The notes under the pieces were generated by a model. The model saw only the letters and a program-made list of their open reading frames with translations. It searched no databases and was not told where the DNA came from. This document shows, piece after piece, positions 1 to 9,417 of a DNA stretch of 64,000 bases. The first letter of the stretch is position 1. The number at the start of each line of letters is the position of its first letter. The stretch is from the NCBI GenBank assembly GCA_022822305.1, contig JAJEBY010000003.1:248001-312000 (forward strand), given 5' to 3'. The translations under genes and the position numbers were made by a program. Source of the stretch: Anaerolineae bacterium. Lineage in GTDB: Bacteria > Chloroflexota > Anaerolineae > Aggregatilineales > Phototrophicaceae.

Positions 1-1137
1 GCGGCCGGATGCAGCGAATCCGCCGATAGCAATACTGAATCGGCCAGCAGCAGCGAGCAAGAAGTTGTCGTCGATAGCCAGGTGGCGTTCATCTATCCGG
101 AGAATGTCGAAGAATATAATTGGACCTACCTGCACGAGATCGGCCGGCAGTATCTGGACGAAAAGCTGCCGGACGTCGGTACCAAGTTTGTTGCCGAAGT
201 ATCCGCGGATGGCGCGGAAGAAGTCTTGCGGCAGCTCGCCGACGAAGGTCACAAACTGATCTTCGCGACCGCGCCTGAGTACAGCGATGCAGTCTTGCGC
301 GTCGCCAAGGATTTTCCTGATACCAAATTTGAAATCGCGCGCGGCATGGAGACCGCTGATAATGTCGGGACTTATGACGGCCTTATGTATCAGGCCTTTT
401 ATGTCGCCGGCGGCTACACCGGGGAGATGACCGTCAGCGGCATCATTGGCATGATTGCCCCCGAACCCACAATTGAGGTCATTCGTCATATCAACGCCAT
501 CGCGCAGTCTTCGCTTTTGGTGCGCACTTGTGAAGACGTTTCTCTGCACGTGCGCTGGACGGGTTCCTGGAACGATCCGGAGGCGGAACGGGCAGCCGCC
601 CTGGAATTGGTCGAACTCGGCGCCGATGTGCTCGTGCAGCATGTCTACAGTCCCGAAGTTCAGAAAGTAGCGGAAGAAAAGAACGTGCGCTCGGTCGGCT
701 TCGGCTTCGACATGCGCGAATTCGGTCCGACAGCCAATATGACCAGCATCGTCTGGCAATGGGGCTGGTATTACGTGCGCCAGGTCGAAGACTTGCTGGA
801 AGACAAGTGGAAGCCGAAAGCCTATCGCGGCAAGGTCTCGACCAAGAACTACGGCAGAGGCATCATCGACATGGCGCCTTATGACTACGACCAAATCCCG
901 CATATCATGGAAGCTCCGCCGATGAAATGGCGCGTGACCTGGAATGAAACGCGCAAAGACGCCATGGATGGCCCCATTTATTCGCAGGCCGGAGACCTGG
1001 TGCTGGCCAAGGGCGACAAATTCGAAGGCGACTATATCTATACCGATATGGATTGGTTCGTTAAAGGCATCGTGGGCGAGGCGCCGGGCGAACCTCCCGA
1101 GACGGTCGAAGGCGCCGGCGCCGACATCCGCTGCTGA
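1..1137 (+). CDS. BMP/PnrA-type ABC substrate-binding lipoprotein (5' end outside window)
   Basis: The reading frame is open from base 1, and its first codons read Ala-Ala-Gly-Cys. That is a lipobox, so the window starts inside the signal peptide and the Cys at codon 4 would be the lipidated residue. A Ser/Glu-rich tether follows and then a basic-membrane-protein (BMP) fold of about 350 residues. Proteins of this family are the extracytoplasmic receptors of ABC importers for nucleosides and related ligands. The GTG at 82 is only an internal candidate start and is not preferred. No permease or ATPase for it lies downstream within the window; partners may lie upstream. The family is clear, the ligand is inferred from the family only. 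The gene ends with the residues DIRC. Confidence 0.85.
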   Translation, partial: AAGCSESADSNTESASSSEQEVVVDSQVAFIYPENVEEYNWTYLHEIGRQYLDEKLPDVGTKFVAEVSADGAEEVLRQLADEGHKLIFATAPEYSDAVLRVAKDFPDTKFEIARGMETADNVGTYDGLMYQAFYVAGGYTGEMTVSGIIGMIAPEPTIEVIRHINAIAQSSLLVRTCEDVSLHVRWTGSWNDPEAERAAALELVELGADVLVQHVYSPEVQKVAEEKNVRSVGFGFDMREFGPTANMTSIVWQWGWYYVRQVEDLLEDKWKPKAYRGKVSTKNYGRGIIDMAPYDYDQIPHIMEAPPMKWRVTWNETRKDAMDGPIYSQAGDLVLAKGDKFEGDYIYTDMDWFVKGIVGEAPGEPPETVEGAGADIRC

Positions 1138-1445
1138 TGGTCCAGATAAACGCGGGGAGCGTGCCAGTCGACCGGCGCTAAGCCAGCAGTTGCGGAAGAA
1201 GATTCGCACTACCGACACATACTTAAGTGCAAGTAAGTAGTGAGAATCTGTACGGGCGGTTCGGCGAGTCGCCCTCTGCCCAATCACTTATGCACACTTG
1301 GGCGAGCCGCCGGCTCGCCCGTACAACATTAGTGATACTCTTGCATGACTAATTTGCGCTTACGTAAGATCAATGTCACTGCCGGGCTATTGGTGACTGC
1401 CCGTCCATATCTTGATCTCCGCAGATATTGCGAAAGGATAAATAC
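1138..1445. other. Intergenic region with family B hairpin repeat
   Basis: This 308-base gap between the lipoprotein and the serine hydrolase has no convincing gene. It contains a perfect hairpin at 1300-1320 (GGGCGAGCC, three-base loop, GGCTCGCCC) and a smaller palindrome at about 1263-1273, both GC-rich against an AT-richer background. The hairpin matches repeats found elsewhere in the window (21469-21488, 55643-55662 and near 57.4-57.9 kb). A weak promoter-like pair, TTGCAT at 1341 and TAAGAT at 1365 with an 18-base spacer, could serve the next gene. Confidence 0.6.
1300..1320. repeat. Family B hairpin repeat (GGGCGAGCC/GGCTCGCCC)
   Basis: Perfect 9-base inverted repeat with a three-base loop, followed by GTAC. 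The same arms recur at 21469-21488 and 55643-55662, and a variant with GGGCGACCT/AGGTCGCCC arms recurs between 57380 and 57890. Confidence 0.8.
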
Positions 1446-2798
1446 ATGCCGCACCCCCTGTTGACAGACCACCCGGACCTGAAGACGGCAATCGACATAT
1501 ACGATGACTGGATTCAACACACCATGCGCCGCAAGCATCAGCCCGGCCTGGCCGTCGGGCTGATTTACGACGGCGAACTGCTCTGGGGCAAGGGCTACGG
1601 TTATGGCGATGTCGCGGCGGGCACACAGGTAACGCTCGATACGCGCTTCCGAATCGCCAGCATTTCCAAGACTTTCACCGCCGTCGGCATCTTGCAGCTG
1701 CGCGACGCCGGGAAGCTCTGCCTGGACGATCCCGCTTCAAAGTATCTCGATTGGTTCGATTTGCGCTTTGAAGACGCGCCGCCAATCACCATTAGGAACT
1801 TGCTGACCCATAGCTCCGGTCTGCCGCGCGATTCCCACAACCCAATGTGGACGGACTGCGACGCGCCGGATTGGGATGAGTTTGTGGCGGAGCTGCAGAA
1901 ACGATCGGCGACGCGCGCGCCCAACGACAAATTTGCCTACAGCAATGTCGGGTATTCGCTGCTGGGCGGCATCATCGAATCCGTCTCCGTGCAATCCTGG
2001 GCTGACTATCTGGGGGAGAACATCCTCGACCGTTTGGGCATGTCTGAGACTTACCCCGTGCCGAAACCGGACGATCCGCTGCTGGCCAAGGGCTATTCGC
2101 GACTCAGCGACGATTATGAGCGCGAGGAGATGCCCTTCTTCCTGATGAACGGTTTCGAGGCGTCGGCCAATTTCGCCTCGTCGATCAACGACCTGGTCAA
2201 ATACGCCGCCTTTCACATGAGCGCGGATGACAATCCGGTGCTGTCCTCACATACGCTGCGCGATATGCACCGCATACACTGGCTGGAAGAAACCTGGCAA
2301 AGCGGATATGGCTTGGGCACGATGATCTATCGTCTGAACGATTGGGCGATCAGCGGTCACGGCGGGGGATATCCCGGTTATCTGACCGGATTCACCTTGT
2401 CCCGCGAACACAAACTCAGCGTCATCGTACTGACAAACGCGCTGGCGAGTTCGCCGCCCGAATACATCAATCAGGGTTACAAGACCATCCTGCCCGAGCT
2501 GATCAAGGCGACTAAAGCGCCCAAGCCGGATGCGGATCCCGCCTGGCGGCAATATCTTGGCGTGTACAAACATAGCTGGGGATTTGATAAAGTCGTCATC
2601 CGCAATGGTCAACTGCAGATGGTCGCCTTGGAGTGGATGGACGAGCCGCCGACGATCCTCGAACCGACCGACGACGAGCATGTCTTCATCATGCAGGAGC
2701 AAGGTCAATCGAACGAGACGGCGCGCTTTGAACTGGATGAGGATGGCAATGTCTTCAAACTGTGGATCCGCAACGAATATTTGTTGAAGAAGACCTGA
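1446..2798 (+). CDS. Serine hydrolase, class C beta-lactamase / penicillin-binding-protein-like family
   Basis: The 450-residue protein has the three active-site motifs of the class C beta-lactamase superfamily: SxxK as S72-I-S-K75, YxN as Y165-S-N167, and an HGG triad replacing KTG at 305-307. The C-terminal ~100 residues resemble the lipocalin-like extra domain often attached to such hydrolases. There is no signal peptide, so it is probably cytoplasmic. Relatives are esterases, D-aminopeptidases and peptidases as often as beta-lactamases, so the substrate is unknown. I chose the ATG at 1446 because GAAAGGA lies about eight bases upstream; a TTG six codons earlier is the alternative. It is followed 17 bases later by an S9 peptidase, which suggests co-transcription and a peptide-related role. 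Confidence 0.88.
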   Translation: MPHPLLTDHPDLKTAIDIYDDWIQHTMRRKHQPGLAVGLIYDGELLWGKGYGYGDVAAGTQVTLDTRFRIASISKTFTAVGILQLRDAGKLCLDDPASKYLDWFDLRFEDAPPITIRNLLTHSSGLPRDSHNPMWTDCDAPDWDEFVAELQKRSATRAPNDKFAYSNVGYSLLGGIIESVSVQSWADYLGENILDRLGMSETYPVPKPDDPLLAKGYSRLSDDYEREEMPFFLMNGFEASANFASSINDLVKYAAFHMSADDNPVLSSHTLRDMHRIHWLEETWQSGYGLGTMIYRLNDWAISGHGGGYPGYLTGFTLSREHKLSVIVLTNALASSPPEYINQGYKTILPELIKATKAPKPDADPAWRQYLGVYKHSWGFDKVVIRNGQLQMVALEWMDEPPTILEPTDDEHVFIMQEQGQSNETARFELDEDGNVFKLWIRNEYLLKKT

Positions 2799-2815
2799 AG
2801 CTTCGGGAGAACGAA

Positions 2816-4756
2816 ATGACAACTAGCGGCGAGCAGCGTAATTTCGCCATCGACGATGATCTGCGTTACGCGCGCATCGGCAGCGCGCGCTTGTCCCCGG
2901 ACGGCGCGCAAGTCGTCTGTGATGTCACGCAGCATGATCTCGAGAACAACGCCAGCTTCACTGCGCTTTGGCTGATCGACCTGGATAGCGGCGAGACGCG
3001 GCGGCTGACGCCCGGCGACGATCGCAATACTTCGCCTTCCTGGTCGCCGGACGGGGAGCGCATCGTCTTCCTGTCCGATCGCGGCGGCCAGCGGCAGGTG
3101 TATCTGCTGCCCGTCGGCGGCGGCGAAGCGATGCAATTCACGCATCTCGAACAAGGCGTCGATGGGCAGCCGGTTTGGTCGCCGGATGGCTCACAGATCG
3201 CCTTCACCGCCGGCGTGATGACAGAACCCCGGGATCCGATGGCGCCCTATCGCGTCACACGCACGGTCTATCGATTTGACGGCATCGGCTACCTCGATGA
3301 CGCGGTGCAGAATATCTATGTGCAAGCGCTTGACGGCGGCCCGGCCAAGCAACTGACCGACGACCCGCATCTGGATCGCATGCTGCGCTGGTCGCCCGCT
3401 GGAAATGAGCTGCTCTACCTGGCCTCACACGATCCGGAGCGCGGCGACCTGTTCTCCGCCAAGCTGCGCCGGGTCAATCTTGAGGGTGAGGGCGCCGAAA
3501 TCCTGGGCCTCGATTGGGGCTTCATCAAGAGCGCCGATTGGACCCTGGACGGGAAGCGCATCATCGTGGCGGCGGCAACCGGAGATCAGCCGATGGCGAC
3601 CAAGAACGATCTCTGGCTGACCGACCGCGATGGCAGCGAGGTCGAGAATCGCACCGCCGATTTGCTCTACGGCGTCGATGTCCAATGGTTCCCGGCCTTC
3701 AGCGCCGCCAAGATCATACAGACGGATTCTTCGGCCGTGGTCGGCGTTGTCGAACGCGGCGCCAAAGGGATCTACTCGGTGGCCTTGACCGGCGAGCCGA
3801 GCTGGCGACAGCTGCTGGGCGGCGAGCGCACTTTGGCGCTGCAAGACGCCGACGACTCGCGCATGCTCATGATTTCCAATGACCTGACCAACCCGGGCGA
3901 ATTGCATATCGCTGATCTCGATGGCGCCAACGAGTGCGCGATCACATCGTTCAACCGGTCGCATATCGCATCAATCGCTCTGCCCAAAGTTGAGAATTTA
4001 CTCTACGAAAGCGAAGACGGCGCGGAAATTCAAGGCTGGATGCTGATCCCAAATCAGGGTGAACCACCCTATCCGACCATCCTCTATATCCACGGCGGAC
4101 CGCATGGTTGGTACGGCCACAACTATGGTACCGACTTTCAGATGCTCGCCGGCGCCGGTTACGCTGTGCTCTTCACCAATCCGCGCGGCTCGGCCGGATA
4201 CGGCGATGATTTCGCCACAGCGCTCAGCGGTCACTGGGGCCTGCTCGATCACAAGGACCTGCTGGCCGGCGTCGATCATGTCGTCGACCGCGGACTCGCC
4301 GATCCCGATCGTCTGGGCATATTTGGCCTCTCTTACGGCGGATATATGACCTGCTTCACCATCGGCCAGACCGATCGCTTCAAAGCAGCCGTCGCCGAGA
4401 ATCCCATCACCGACCTGGTCAGCCGCTACGGCACCGCGGATATGGGTCCCTGGGGATCACTGAGCGAACTGGGCGGCAAACCGCACGAGATTCCCGATGT
4501 CTATCTCCGCAGCTCGCCCATCACTTACGCGCACAAAGTCACGACGCCAACCCTGCTGATTCAATGTCTCGACGACTTCCGCTGCCCCGCTGGGCAAGCC
4601 GAACAATTCTACGCTCATCTCAAAGCCAACGGCTGCATCGCGGAGATGATTCGCATTCCGGGCATGTCGCATGTCGCGTCGATCAGCGGACCCATCGCCG
4701 TGCAAAAAGTGCAGAATGAAGGACTCGTCGACTGGATGAATACCTACATCAGATGA
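2816..4756 (+). CDS. S9 family prolyl oligopeptidase-type peptidase, copy 1
   Basis: The 646-residue protein has an N-terminal beta-propeller of PD40/WD40-like repeats (several SWSPDG-type motifs in the first ~250 residues) and a C-terminal alpha/beta-hydrolase domain. The nucleophile is Ser506 in GLSYGGY, with probable catalytic Asp587 (DDFRCP) and His619 (GMSH). This is the architecture of acylaminoacyl-peptidases and dipeptidyl peptidases (S9C), which trim short peptides. There is no signal peptide. The start at 2816 is supported by GGGAGA upstream and by the identical length of the tandem paralogue at 4817. It lies 17 bases after the serine hydrolase, so the two are probably one transcript. 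Confidence 0.92.
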   Translation: MTTSGEQRNFAIDDDLRYARIGSARLSPDGAQVVCDVTQHDLENNASFTALWLIDLDSGETRRLTPGDDRNTSPSWSPDGERIVFLSDRGGQRQVYLLPVGGGEAMQFTHLEQGVDGQPVWSPDGSQIAFTAGVMTEPRDPMAPYRVTRTVYRFDGIGYLDDAVQNIYVQALDGGPAKQLTDDPHLDRMLRWSPAGNELLYLASHDPERGDLFSAKLRRVNLEGEGAEILGLDWGFIKSADWTLDGKRIIVAAATGDQPMATKNDLWLTDRDGSEVENRTADLLYGVDVQWFPAFSAAKIIQTDSSAVVGVVERGAKGIYSVALTGEPSWRQLLGGERTLALQDADDSRMLMISNDLTNPGELHIADLDGANECAITSFNRSHIASIALPKVENLLYESEDGAEIQGWMLIPNQGEPPYPTILYIHGGPHGWYGHNYGTDFQMLAGAGYAVLFTNPRGSAGYGDDFATALSGHWGLLDHKDLLAGVDHVVDRGLADPDRLGIFGLSYGGYMTCFTIGQTDRFKAAVAENPITDLVSRYGTADMGPWGSLSELGGKPHEIPDVYLRSSPITYAHKVTTPTLLIQCLDDFRCPAGQAEQFYAHLKANGCIAEMIRIPGMSHVASISGPIAVQKVQNEGLVDWMNTYIR

Positions 4757-4816
4757 CCGCCTGGTCGTCCATGTCTCTGACGCCATCGGGACTGCCAGAA
4801 TCTGGAGAAGATTAAG

Positions 4817-6757
4817 ATGACAGACTCTCACAACAAGCGCGATTTCGATCTCTTGGATGACTTGCGCTACGCCCGAATCGGCACGGCGCGCTTGTCCCCC
4901 GATGGCCAGTCCGCGGTCTGCGACGTGATCCAGCACGATCTCGAAAACGACCTCACATTTACTTCGCTCTGGCTGATCGATATCGCCAGCGCCGAGGCGC
5001 GGCAATTGACATTCGACAAGGGCAACAATTCCGCCCCCGCCTGGTCGCCGGATGGAGACTCGATCGCGTTTCTGTCGGATCGGGCGGGCAAACGGCAGAT
5101 TCACTTGCTGCCGGTCGCTGGCGGCGAAGCGCGGCAATTCACCCATCTCCCGCAAGGCGTGGACAGTCAACCGCAATGGTCTCCCGATGGCGCCACGATC
5201 GCTTTCACGGCCGGCATATTGACCGAAGCGCGCGATCCCGCGGCGCCCTACCGCGTCACGCGCACGATTTATCGCTTTGACGGCATCGGCTATCTCGATG
5301 ACGCCGTGCAAAATATCTACGTTCAGTCCATCGGCGGCGGCGAACCACAGCAACTCACCGACGATGGCCATCTTGATCGCGCGCTGCGCTGGTCGCCCGA
5401 TGGCCGCGAGCTGCTTTATCTGGCGGCTCATGATCCCGACCGCGCCGATCTGTTCTCGCCCAAAATCCGCGCCGTCAATCTCGATGGAAAAATTGACGAG
5501 ATACTGGGCCTCGACTGGGGATTCGTCAAAGCCGCCGACTGGACAGCCGACGGCGGGCGCGTCATCGTGATCGCATCGTCGGGTGATCAGCCGATGGCGA
5601 CCAAGGACAATCTCTGGCTGATGGACCGTGACGGAACGAACTTTGAAAACCGCACCGAGGACTTTCCCCTCGGCGTCGATATCCAGTGGTTCCCGGCCTT
5701 CAGCACCGGCAAGCTGCTGAAATCGGAGTCACAAGCTTGGGTCAATGTGGTCAATCGCGGCAGCAAAGAGACCTGGTCAATCGCGCTGAGCGGCGAGCCC
5801 GCCCGGCAAAAGCTGCTGAGCGGCGAGCGCTCGATGACGCTCTGCGACGCCGATGACAAGCAGTTGCTGTTCCTGAACTCGGATCTGACCAATCCCGGGG
5901 AGCTGCACACGGCCGCGCTGGACGGCTCGAATGAGCGCCCGATCACATCTTTCAACGCGGCGCTGATGGACGAGATCGCTTTCCCCAAAGTGGAGCATTT
6001 GCTTTACCAAACCGAAGACGGCGTCGATATCCAAGGTTGGCTGCTGGTCCCGAATAGCGGCGAGCCGCCCTATCCCACCGTTCTGTACATCCACGGCGGT
6101 CCGCACTGGTGGTACGGCAATACCTACGGCACCGACTTTCAGATGCTGGCCGGCGCCGGATACGCCGTGCTCTTCGTCAATCCGCGCGGCTCGACCGGCT
6201 ATGGCGACGATTTCGCGACCGTCCTGTCGGGCCAATGGGGCCTCCTCGATCACAAAGACATCCTTGCGGGAGTCGATCACGTTATCGAAAGCGGCTTCGC
6301 CGATCCGGATCGGCTGGGCGTCTTCGGGCTGTCTTATGGCGGCTATATGACCACGTTCTTGATCGGACATACGCATCGTTTCAAAGCGGCGGTGGCGGAG
6401 AATCCCGTCATCGATTTGGTCAGCGAATACGGCACCGCCGATATGTGCATTTGGGGCGCGCAGAGTCTCTTCGGCGGCAAACCTCACGAGGCGCCCGATG
6501 TCTACCATCGCAGTTCTCCCATCACTTACGCCCATCTGGTCAAGACGCCCACGCTGATGATTCAGTGCGAGGACGACTTTCGCTGTCCCATCGGCCAAGG
6601 CGAGCAATTCTATGCCCACTTGAAAGCGAATGGCTGCCATGTCGAGATGATTCGCATCCCGGGCATGTCGCACACGGGAACCATCGACGGACCGATTTAT
6701 GTGCAGAAGGCGCAGAATGAAGCGCTGGTTGAGTGGATGGACAGATACGTCAAATAG
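4817..6757 (+). CDS. S9 family prolyl oligopeptidase-type peptidase, copy 2
   Basis: A tandem paralogue of the preceding gene with exactly the same length (646 residues) and the nucleophile again at Ser506 (GLSYGGY). Asp (EDDFRCP) and His (GMSHTG) motifs are present at the corresponding places. The N-terminal propeller begins with a nearly identical segment (DDLRYARIG). GGAGA precedes the ATG by about seven bases. Sequence differences are spread along the whole protein rather than clustered, which points to an older duplication, perhaps with divergent peptide preference. No signal peptide is seen. Confidence 0.92.
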   Translation: MTDSHNKRDFDLLDDLRYARIGTARLSPDGQSAVCDVIQHDLENDLTFTSLWLIDIASAEARQLTFDKGNNSAPAWSPDGDSIAFLSDRAGKRQIHLLPVAGGEARQFTHLPQGVDSQPQWSPDGATIAFTAGILTEARDPAAPYRVTRTIYRFDGIGYLDDAVQNIYVQSIGGGEPQQLTDDGHLDRALRWSPDGRELLYLAAHDPDRADLFSPKIRAVNLDGKIDEILGLDWGFVKAADWTADGGRVIVIASSGDQPMATKDNLWLMDRDGTNFENRTEDFPLGVDIQWFPAFSTGKLLKSESQAWVNVVNRGSKETWSIALSGEPARQKLLSGERSMTLCDADDKQLLFLNSDLTNPGELHTAALDGSNERPITSFNAALMDEIAFPKVEHLLYQTEDGVDIQGWLLVPNSGEPPYPTVLYIHGGPHWWYGNTYGTDFQMLAGAGYAVLFVNPRGSTGYGDDFATVLSGQWGLLDHKDILAGVDHVIESGFADPDRLGVFGLSYGGYMTTFLIGHTHRFKAAVAENPVIDLVSEYGTADMCIWGAQSLFGGKPHEAPDVYHRSSPITYAHLVKTPTLMIQCEDDFRCPIGQGEQFYAHLKANGCHVEMIRIPGMSHTGTIDGPIYVQKAQNEALVEWMDRYVK

Positions 6758-6840
6758 CTGCGCAGGTATTGCGATCGCCCGCCGCCGAGCAATCACATTC
6801 GCTTCTGATGCGCCAAAAGGCTGCAAAAACCGGTGCTCGC

Positions 6841-6869
6841 TTGTAATTCTAAAACGGTTTCGATATAGT
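6841..6869 (+). promoter_or_regulatory. Predicted sigma-70-type promoter for the sugar ABC operon
   Basis: TTGTAA (6841-6846) and TATAGT (6864-6869) are separated by exactly 17 bases, in an AT-rich patch of the gap before the binding-protein gene. The predicted transcript start near 6876 leaves a leader of about 65 bases. Confidence 0.5.
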
Positions 6870-6941
6870 CTTTTGTACGGTGCGCACTCCAAACGTGGGC
6901 GCTGTAAGTGACGGACTTTGTCAAGGAAGAAAGGATTTACC

Positions 6942-8303
6942 ATGCGAGTATCATATCGATCTGCAGTTTTGCTCCTGGCGGTCGTGCTTATGGCGATTCC
7001 CATGGGCGCGGTCTTCGCTCAAGACGCCGATATCATGGACCCGGCTACCTTTGGCCTGCAAGAGGGCAAGCCCTATGACGGTACCCATCTTGACTTCTTA
7101 ATCTGCTGCAACACTGCGCCGCAATTTGCGTCGGGCGCCGTCAAGGGAGCGGAAGAATTCACCGCCATGACCGGCATCACTGTCTCCTGGGGCAATATAC
7201 CCTTCGGGGCCTACCAGGAAGCGCTCTATCTGGAAGCGTCCAATCCCAACACCGAATATGACATCGTTGCCTACGTTGACGCTTGGGGCACCAATATCTA
7301 TGACTACTTGCATCCGCTCAACGATTTCGTGGATGATGCCGGATTCGACTGGGACGATTATGGCCCGGCTTATCAAAGCGCATCGACCGGCAACAGCGAT
7401 ACCATTTATGGCTTGCCCTTCCGCGGTCATCCATTGCTGCTTCACTATCGCGCCGATGTCCTGGAAGCGGTCGGCGTCGATGTGCCGACGACCTGGCAGG
7501 AAGTATCCGAAGTCGCGCAAGCCATCGTGGATAGTGGCATGGATATCACTCCCATCGCCATGTATTACGGCCTGAATGTGGATCAGAATCTGTTCAACTG
7601 GTACAGCCACCTCTGGGGCGCCGGCACCGATATCTTTGACGAAAATTGGGAACCGGCCTTCAACAACGAGACCGGCGTCGCCGCCACCGAGCAGTACGTC
7701 AGCTACGTGCGCGATGGCTATTCGGCCGAAGCATCGGTCGCCTGGAACGAGCAGGAAGCGAACGAAGAACTGATTCAGGGGCGCGCCGCCATGTTTGTTG
7801 GCTGGTGGTGGATGGCTACCCGCATGGTCTATTCCGATGTGCCGGAAGTCGCCGACAACGCCGCATTCGCGCCGGCGCCGGGCTGGGAAGGTGGTGTCAC
7901 CACCTCTTACGGCTATCTGTGGCCGGTGGGCATCCTGGCGCAATCCGACGACCTGGAAGCATCGCTCGAGTACTTGAAGTGGCTCTTGCATCCGATCACC
8001 GAGCGCCGCATCGTGCTCGATGCCGAAGATCCGGCCTTGGATACCAATGTGGCAGTGCGTCTCTCGATCCTGGCGGACGAAGAGGTCAACGCGGCCCACA
8101 ACGGTTTGCAGGGCGTCGCATCCGAGGTATTGGCCACCGCCCGCACTATCCCGTTGATCCCGCAATATACCGAGGTCATTCCCTTCCTCGCTGAAGCCAT
8201 CAACGAAATCGCCGTTGACCCCAACGCCGATATCCAGTCTGTTTTGGATTTGGCCGCGGAAGATACGCGCTACACGATGGATTCGGCAGGGTACTACGAA
8301 TAA
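6942..8303 (+). CDS. ABC transporter family 1 (sugar) solute-binding protein
   Basis: The 453-residue protein begins with a cleavable signal peptide (Arg near the N-terminus, hydrophobic core about 9-22, likely cut at VFA-QD). The fold is that of a MalE-like extracellular solute-binding protein. It is followed by two MalF/MalG-type permeases, so it is the receptor of a sugar-type importer. The start at 6942 is preferred because AAGGAAGAAAGGA lies just upstream. There is no lipobox Cys, which is unusual if the cell has a single membrane. The ligand is not predictable from sequence. A hairpin repeat between this gene and the permeases may set the ratio of receptor to channel. Confidence 0.9.
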   Translation: MRVSYRSAVLLLAVVLMAIPMGAVFAQDADIMDPATFGLQEGKPYDGTHLDFLICCNTAPQFASGAVKGAEEFTAMTGITVSWGNIPFGAYQEALYLEASNPNTEYDIVAYVDAWGTNIYDYLHPLNDFVDDAGFDWDDYGPAYQSASTGNSDTIYGLPFRGHPLLLHYRADVLEAVGVDVPTTWQEVSEVAQAIVDSGMDITPIAMYYGLNVDQNLFNWYSHLWGAGTDIFDENWEPAFNNETGVAATEQYVSYVRDGYSAEASVAWNEQEANEELIQGRAAMFVGWWWMATRMVYSDVPEVADNAAFAPAPGWEGGVTTSYGYLWPVGILAQSDDLEASLEYLKWLLHPITERRIVLDAEDPALDTNVAVRLSILADEEVNAAHNGLQGVASEVLATARTIPLIPQYTEVIPFLAEAINEIAVDPNADIQSVLDLAAEDTRYTMDSAGYYE

Positions 8304-8308
8304 ATAAA

Positions 8309-8412
8309 CCCCCGTCCCCTTCCCAAAGACATGGGGAGGGGACCCAACAGCCGTCTCAGGCGCCTAATGCCCCTCCCGCTTTATGTAGGGAGGGGTATGG
8401 GAAGGGGGAAGG
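8309..8412. repeat. Family A hairpin repeat (CCCCTTCCC / GGGAAGGGG)
   Basis: Two facing copies of a C-rich/G-rich hairpin unit. The left end CCCCTTCCC (8315-8324 region) pairs with GGGAAGGGG near the right end, and each half is itself a stem. The whole block fills the gap between the binding protein and the first permease. Its right end supplies the GGAAGGAA that serves as ribosome binding site of the permease gene. Related copies lie at about 22080, 29616, 47128, 48731, 57444 and 57655. Confidence 0.75.
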
Positions 8413-8418
8413 AACATT

Positions 8419-9402
8419 ATGCGCAAAAAACGCTGGGTTCCCTGGGTATTGGTCGGGCCAGCCCTGATAGTAGTATTTGCCACAACGATCTATCCGCTGT
8501 TGGCAGCCTTCTATTACAGCTTCCAAAAATATGACTTGCGCAAGCCGCCGCAATTTGCCGTGCAATTGGCCAGCGAAGCGGGCGATCCGCTGATTTCCGT
8601 CGACTGGAGCCTGCTCTCGCTGAACAACTATGCGCGAGCCTTCAGCGATGCCCGCTTCATCAACAGCCTGAATGTCACTTTCTGGTTTACAGTCATTTCC
8701 GTCGTTTTGTCTGTTGTTATCGGACTCTTGATCGCCGTTGTCGTTCAGAAGAGCGGCCTTCTGCAGACCTTGACCAAGATACTCTTGATCTTCCCGTTCG
8801 CGGTCAGCCCCGCCCTGAAAGGTTATAGCTGGCGCTACATGCTCCACGAAGAATACGGCATCTATGACCTGCTGATCGACGTGCTAATCGTGAAGCCAAT
8901 CAATCTTGTAATTGAGCTGATCAACATACTTCCCTTCGTCGACATCACGCCCGTCAGCGAGTCCATCGTCTGGCTGGCCGACAAGTTTTGGGCGCTTTTC
9001 ATGCTGGCCATGAGCGAGACCTGGGGCTGGGCGCCGCTGATCGCGCTGATGTTCGTCGGCGCGCTCGGTTCGATCGATACGCAAATCTTCGAGGCGGCGC
9101 GCATCGACGGCGCCAACAACTGGCAGATCTTTTGGAGGGTCACGCTGCCGCTGCTGCGTCCGGTGATTCTGATCGTCACCATGCTCAAGACTATCTTTTC
9201 GCTGAAGATGTTCGACCAAGTTGTCACCATGACCGGCGGCGGACCCGTGCGCGCCACGCAGACCATCAACTACTATATTCATCAGGTCGGCTTCGTGCGC
9301 AATCTGGATATTGGCTATGCATCGGCGCTGTCTTATATCCTTGTGGTGATCCTGTCTGTCTTCGCAGTGCTTTACGTATCGAAGGTATTGAACCGCAACT
9401 GA
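8419..9402 (+). CDS. Sugar ABC transporter permease (MalF type)
   Basis: The 327-residue integral membrane protein has a first transmembrane helix at about 8-30, a long extracytoplasmic segment, and further helices to the C-terminus. The EAA loop that docks the ATPase is visible as EAARIDGANNWQ followed by LPLLRP. GGAAGGAA precedes the ATG and comes from the end of the upstream hairpin repeat. It forms the channel together with the next gene. No ATPase gene adjoins this operon; the only MsmK-type ATPase in the window is at 29737. Confidence 0.92.
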   Translation: MRKKRWVPWVLVGPALIVVFATTIYPLLAAFYYSFQKYDLRKPPQFAVQLASEAGDPLISVDWSLLSLNNYARAFSDARFINSLNVTFWFTVISVVLSVVIGLLIAVVVQKSGLLQTLTKILLIFPFAVSPALKGYSWRYMLHEEYGIYDLLIDVLIVKPINLVIELINILPFVDITPVSESIVWLADKFWALFMLAMSETWGWAPLIALMFVGALGSIDTQIFEAARIDGANNWQIFWRVTLPLLRPVILIVTMLKTIFSLKMFDQVVTMTGGGPVRATQTINYYIHQVGFVRNLDIGYASALSYILVVILSVFAVLYVSKVLNRN

Positions 9403-9417
9403 GAGCCAAGTGGGCCA

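Noticed and set aside
1428-1445. TTG start for the serine hydrolase six codons upstream
   Set aside because: The ATG at 1446 has a better-placed ribosome binding site.
3425-7003. Long minus-strand frames opposite the S9 peptidases
   Set aside because: Antisense shadows of GC-rich codons; the plus-strand peptidases have all catalytic motifs.
8331-8534. Open frame across the hairpin repeat upstream of the MalF-type gene
   Set aside because: It is a translation of the GC-rich repeat and overlaps the real permease gene.
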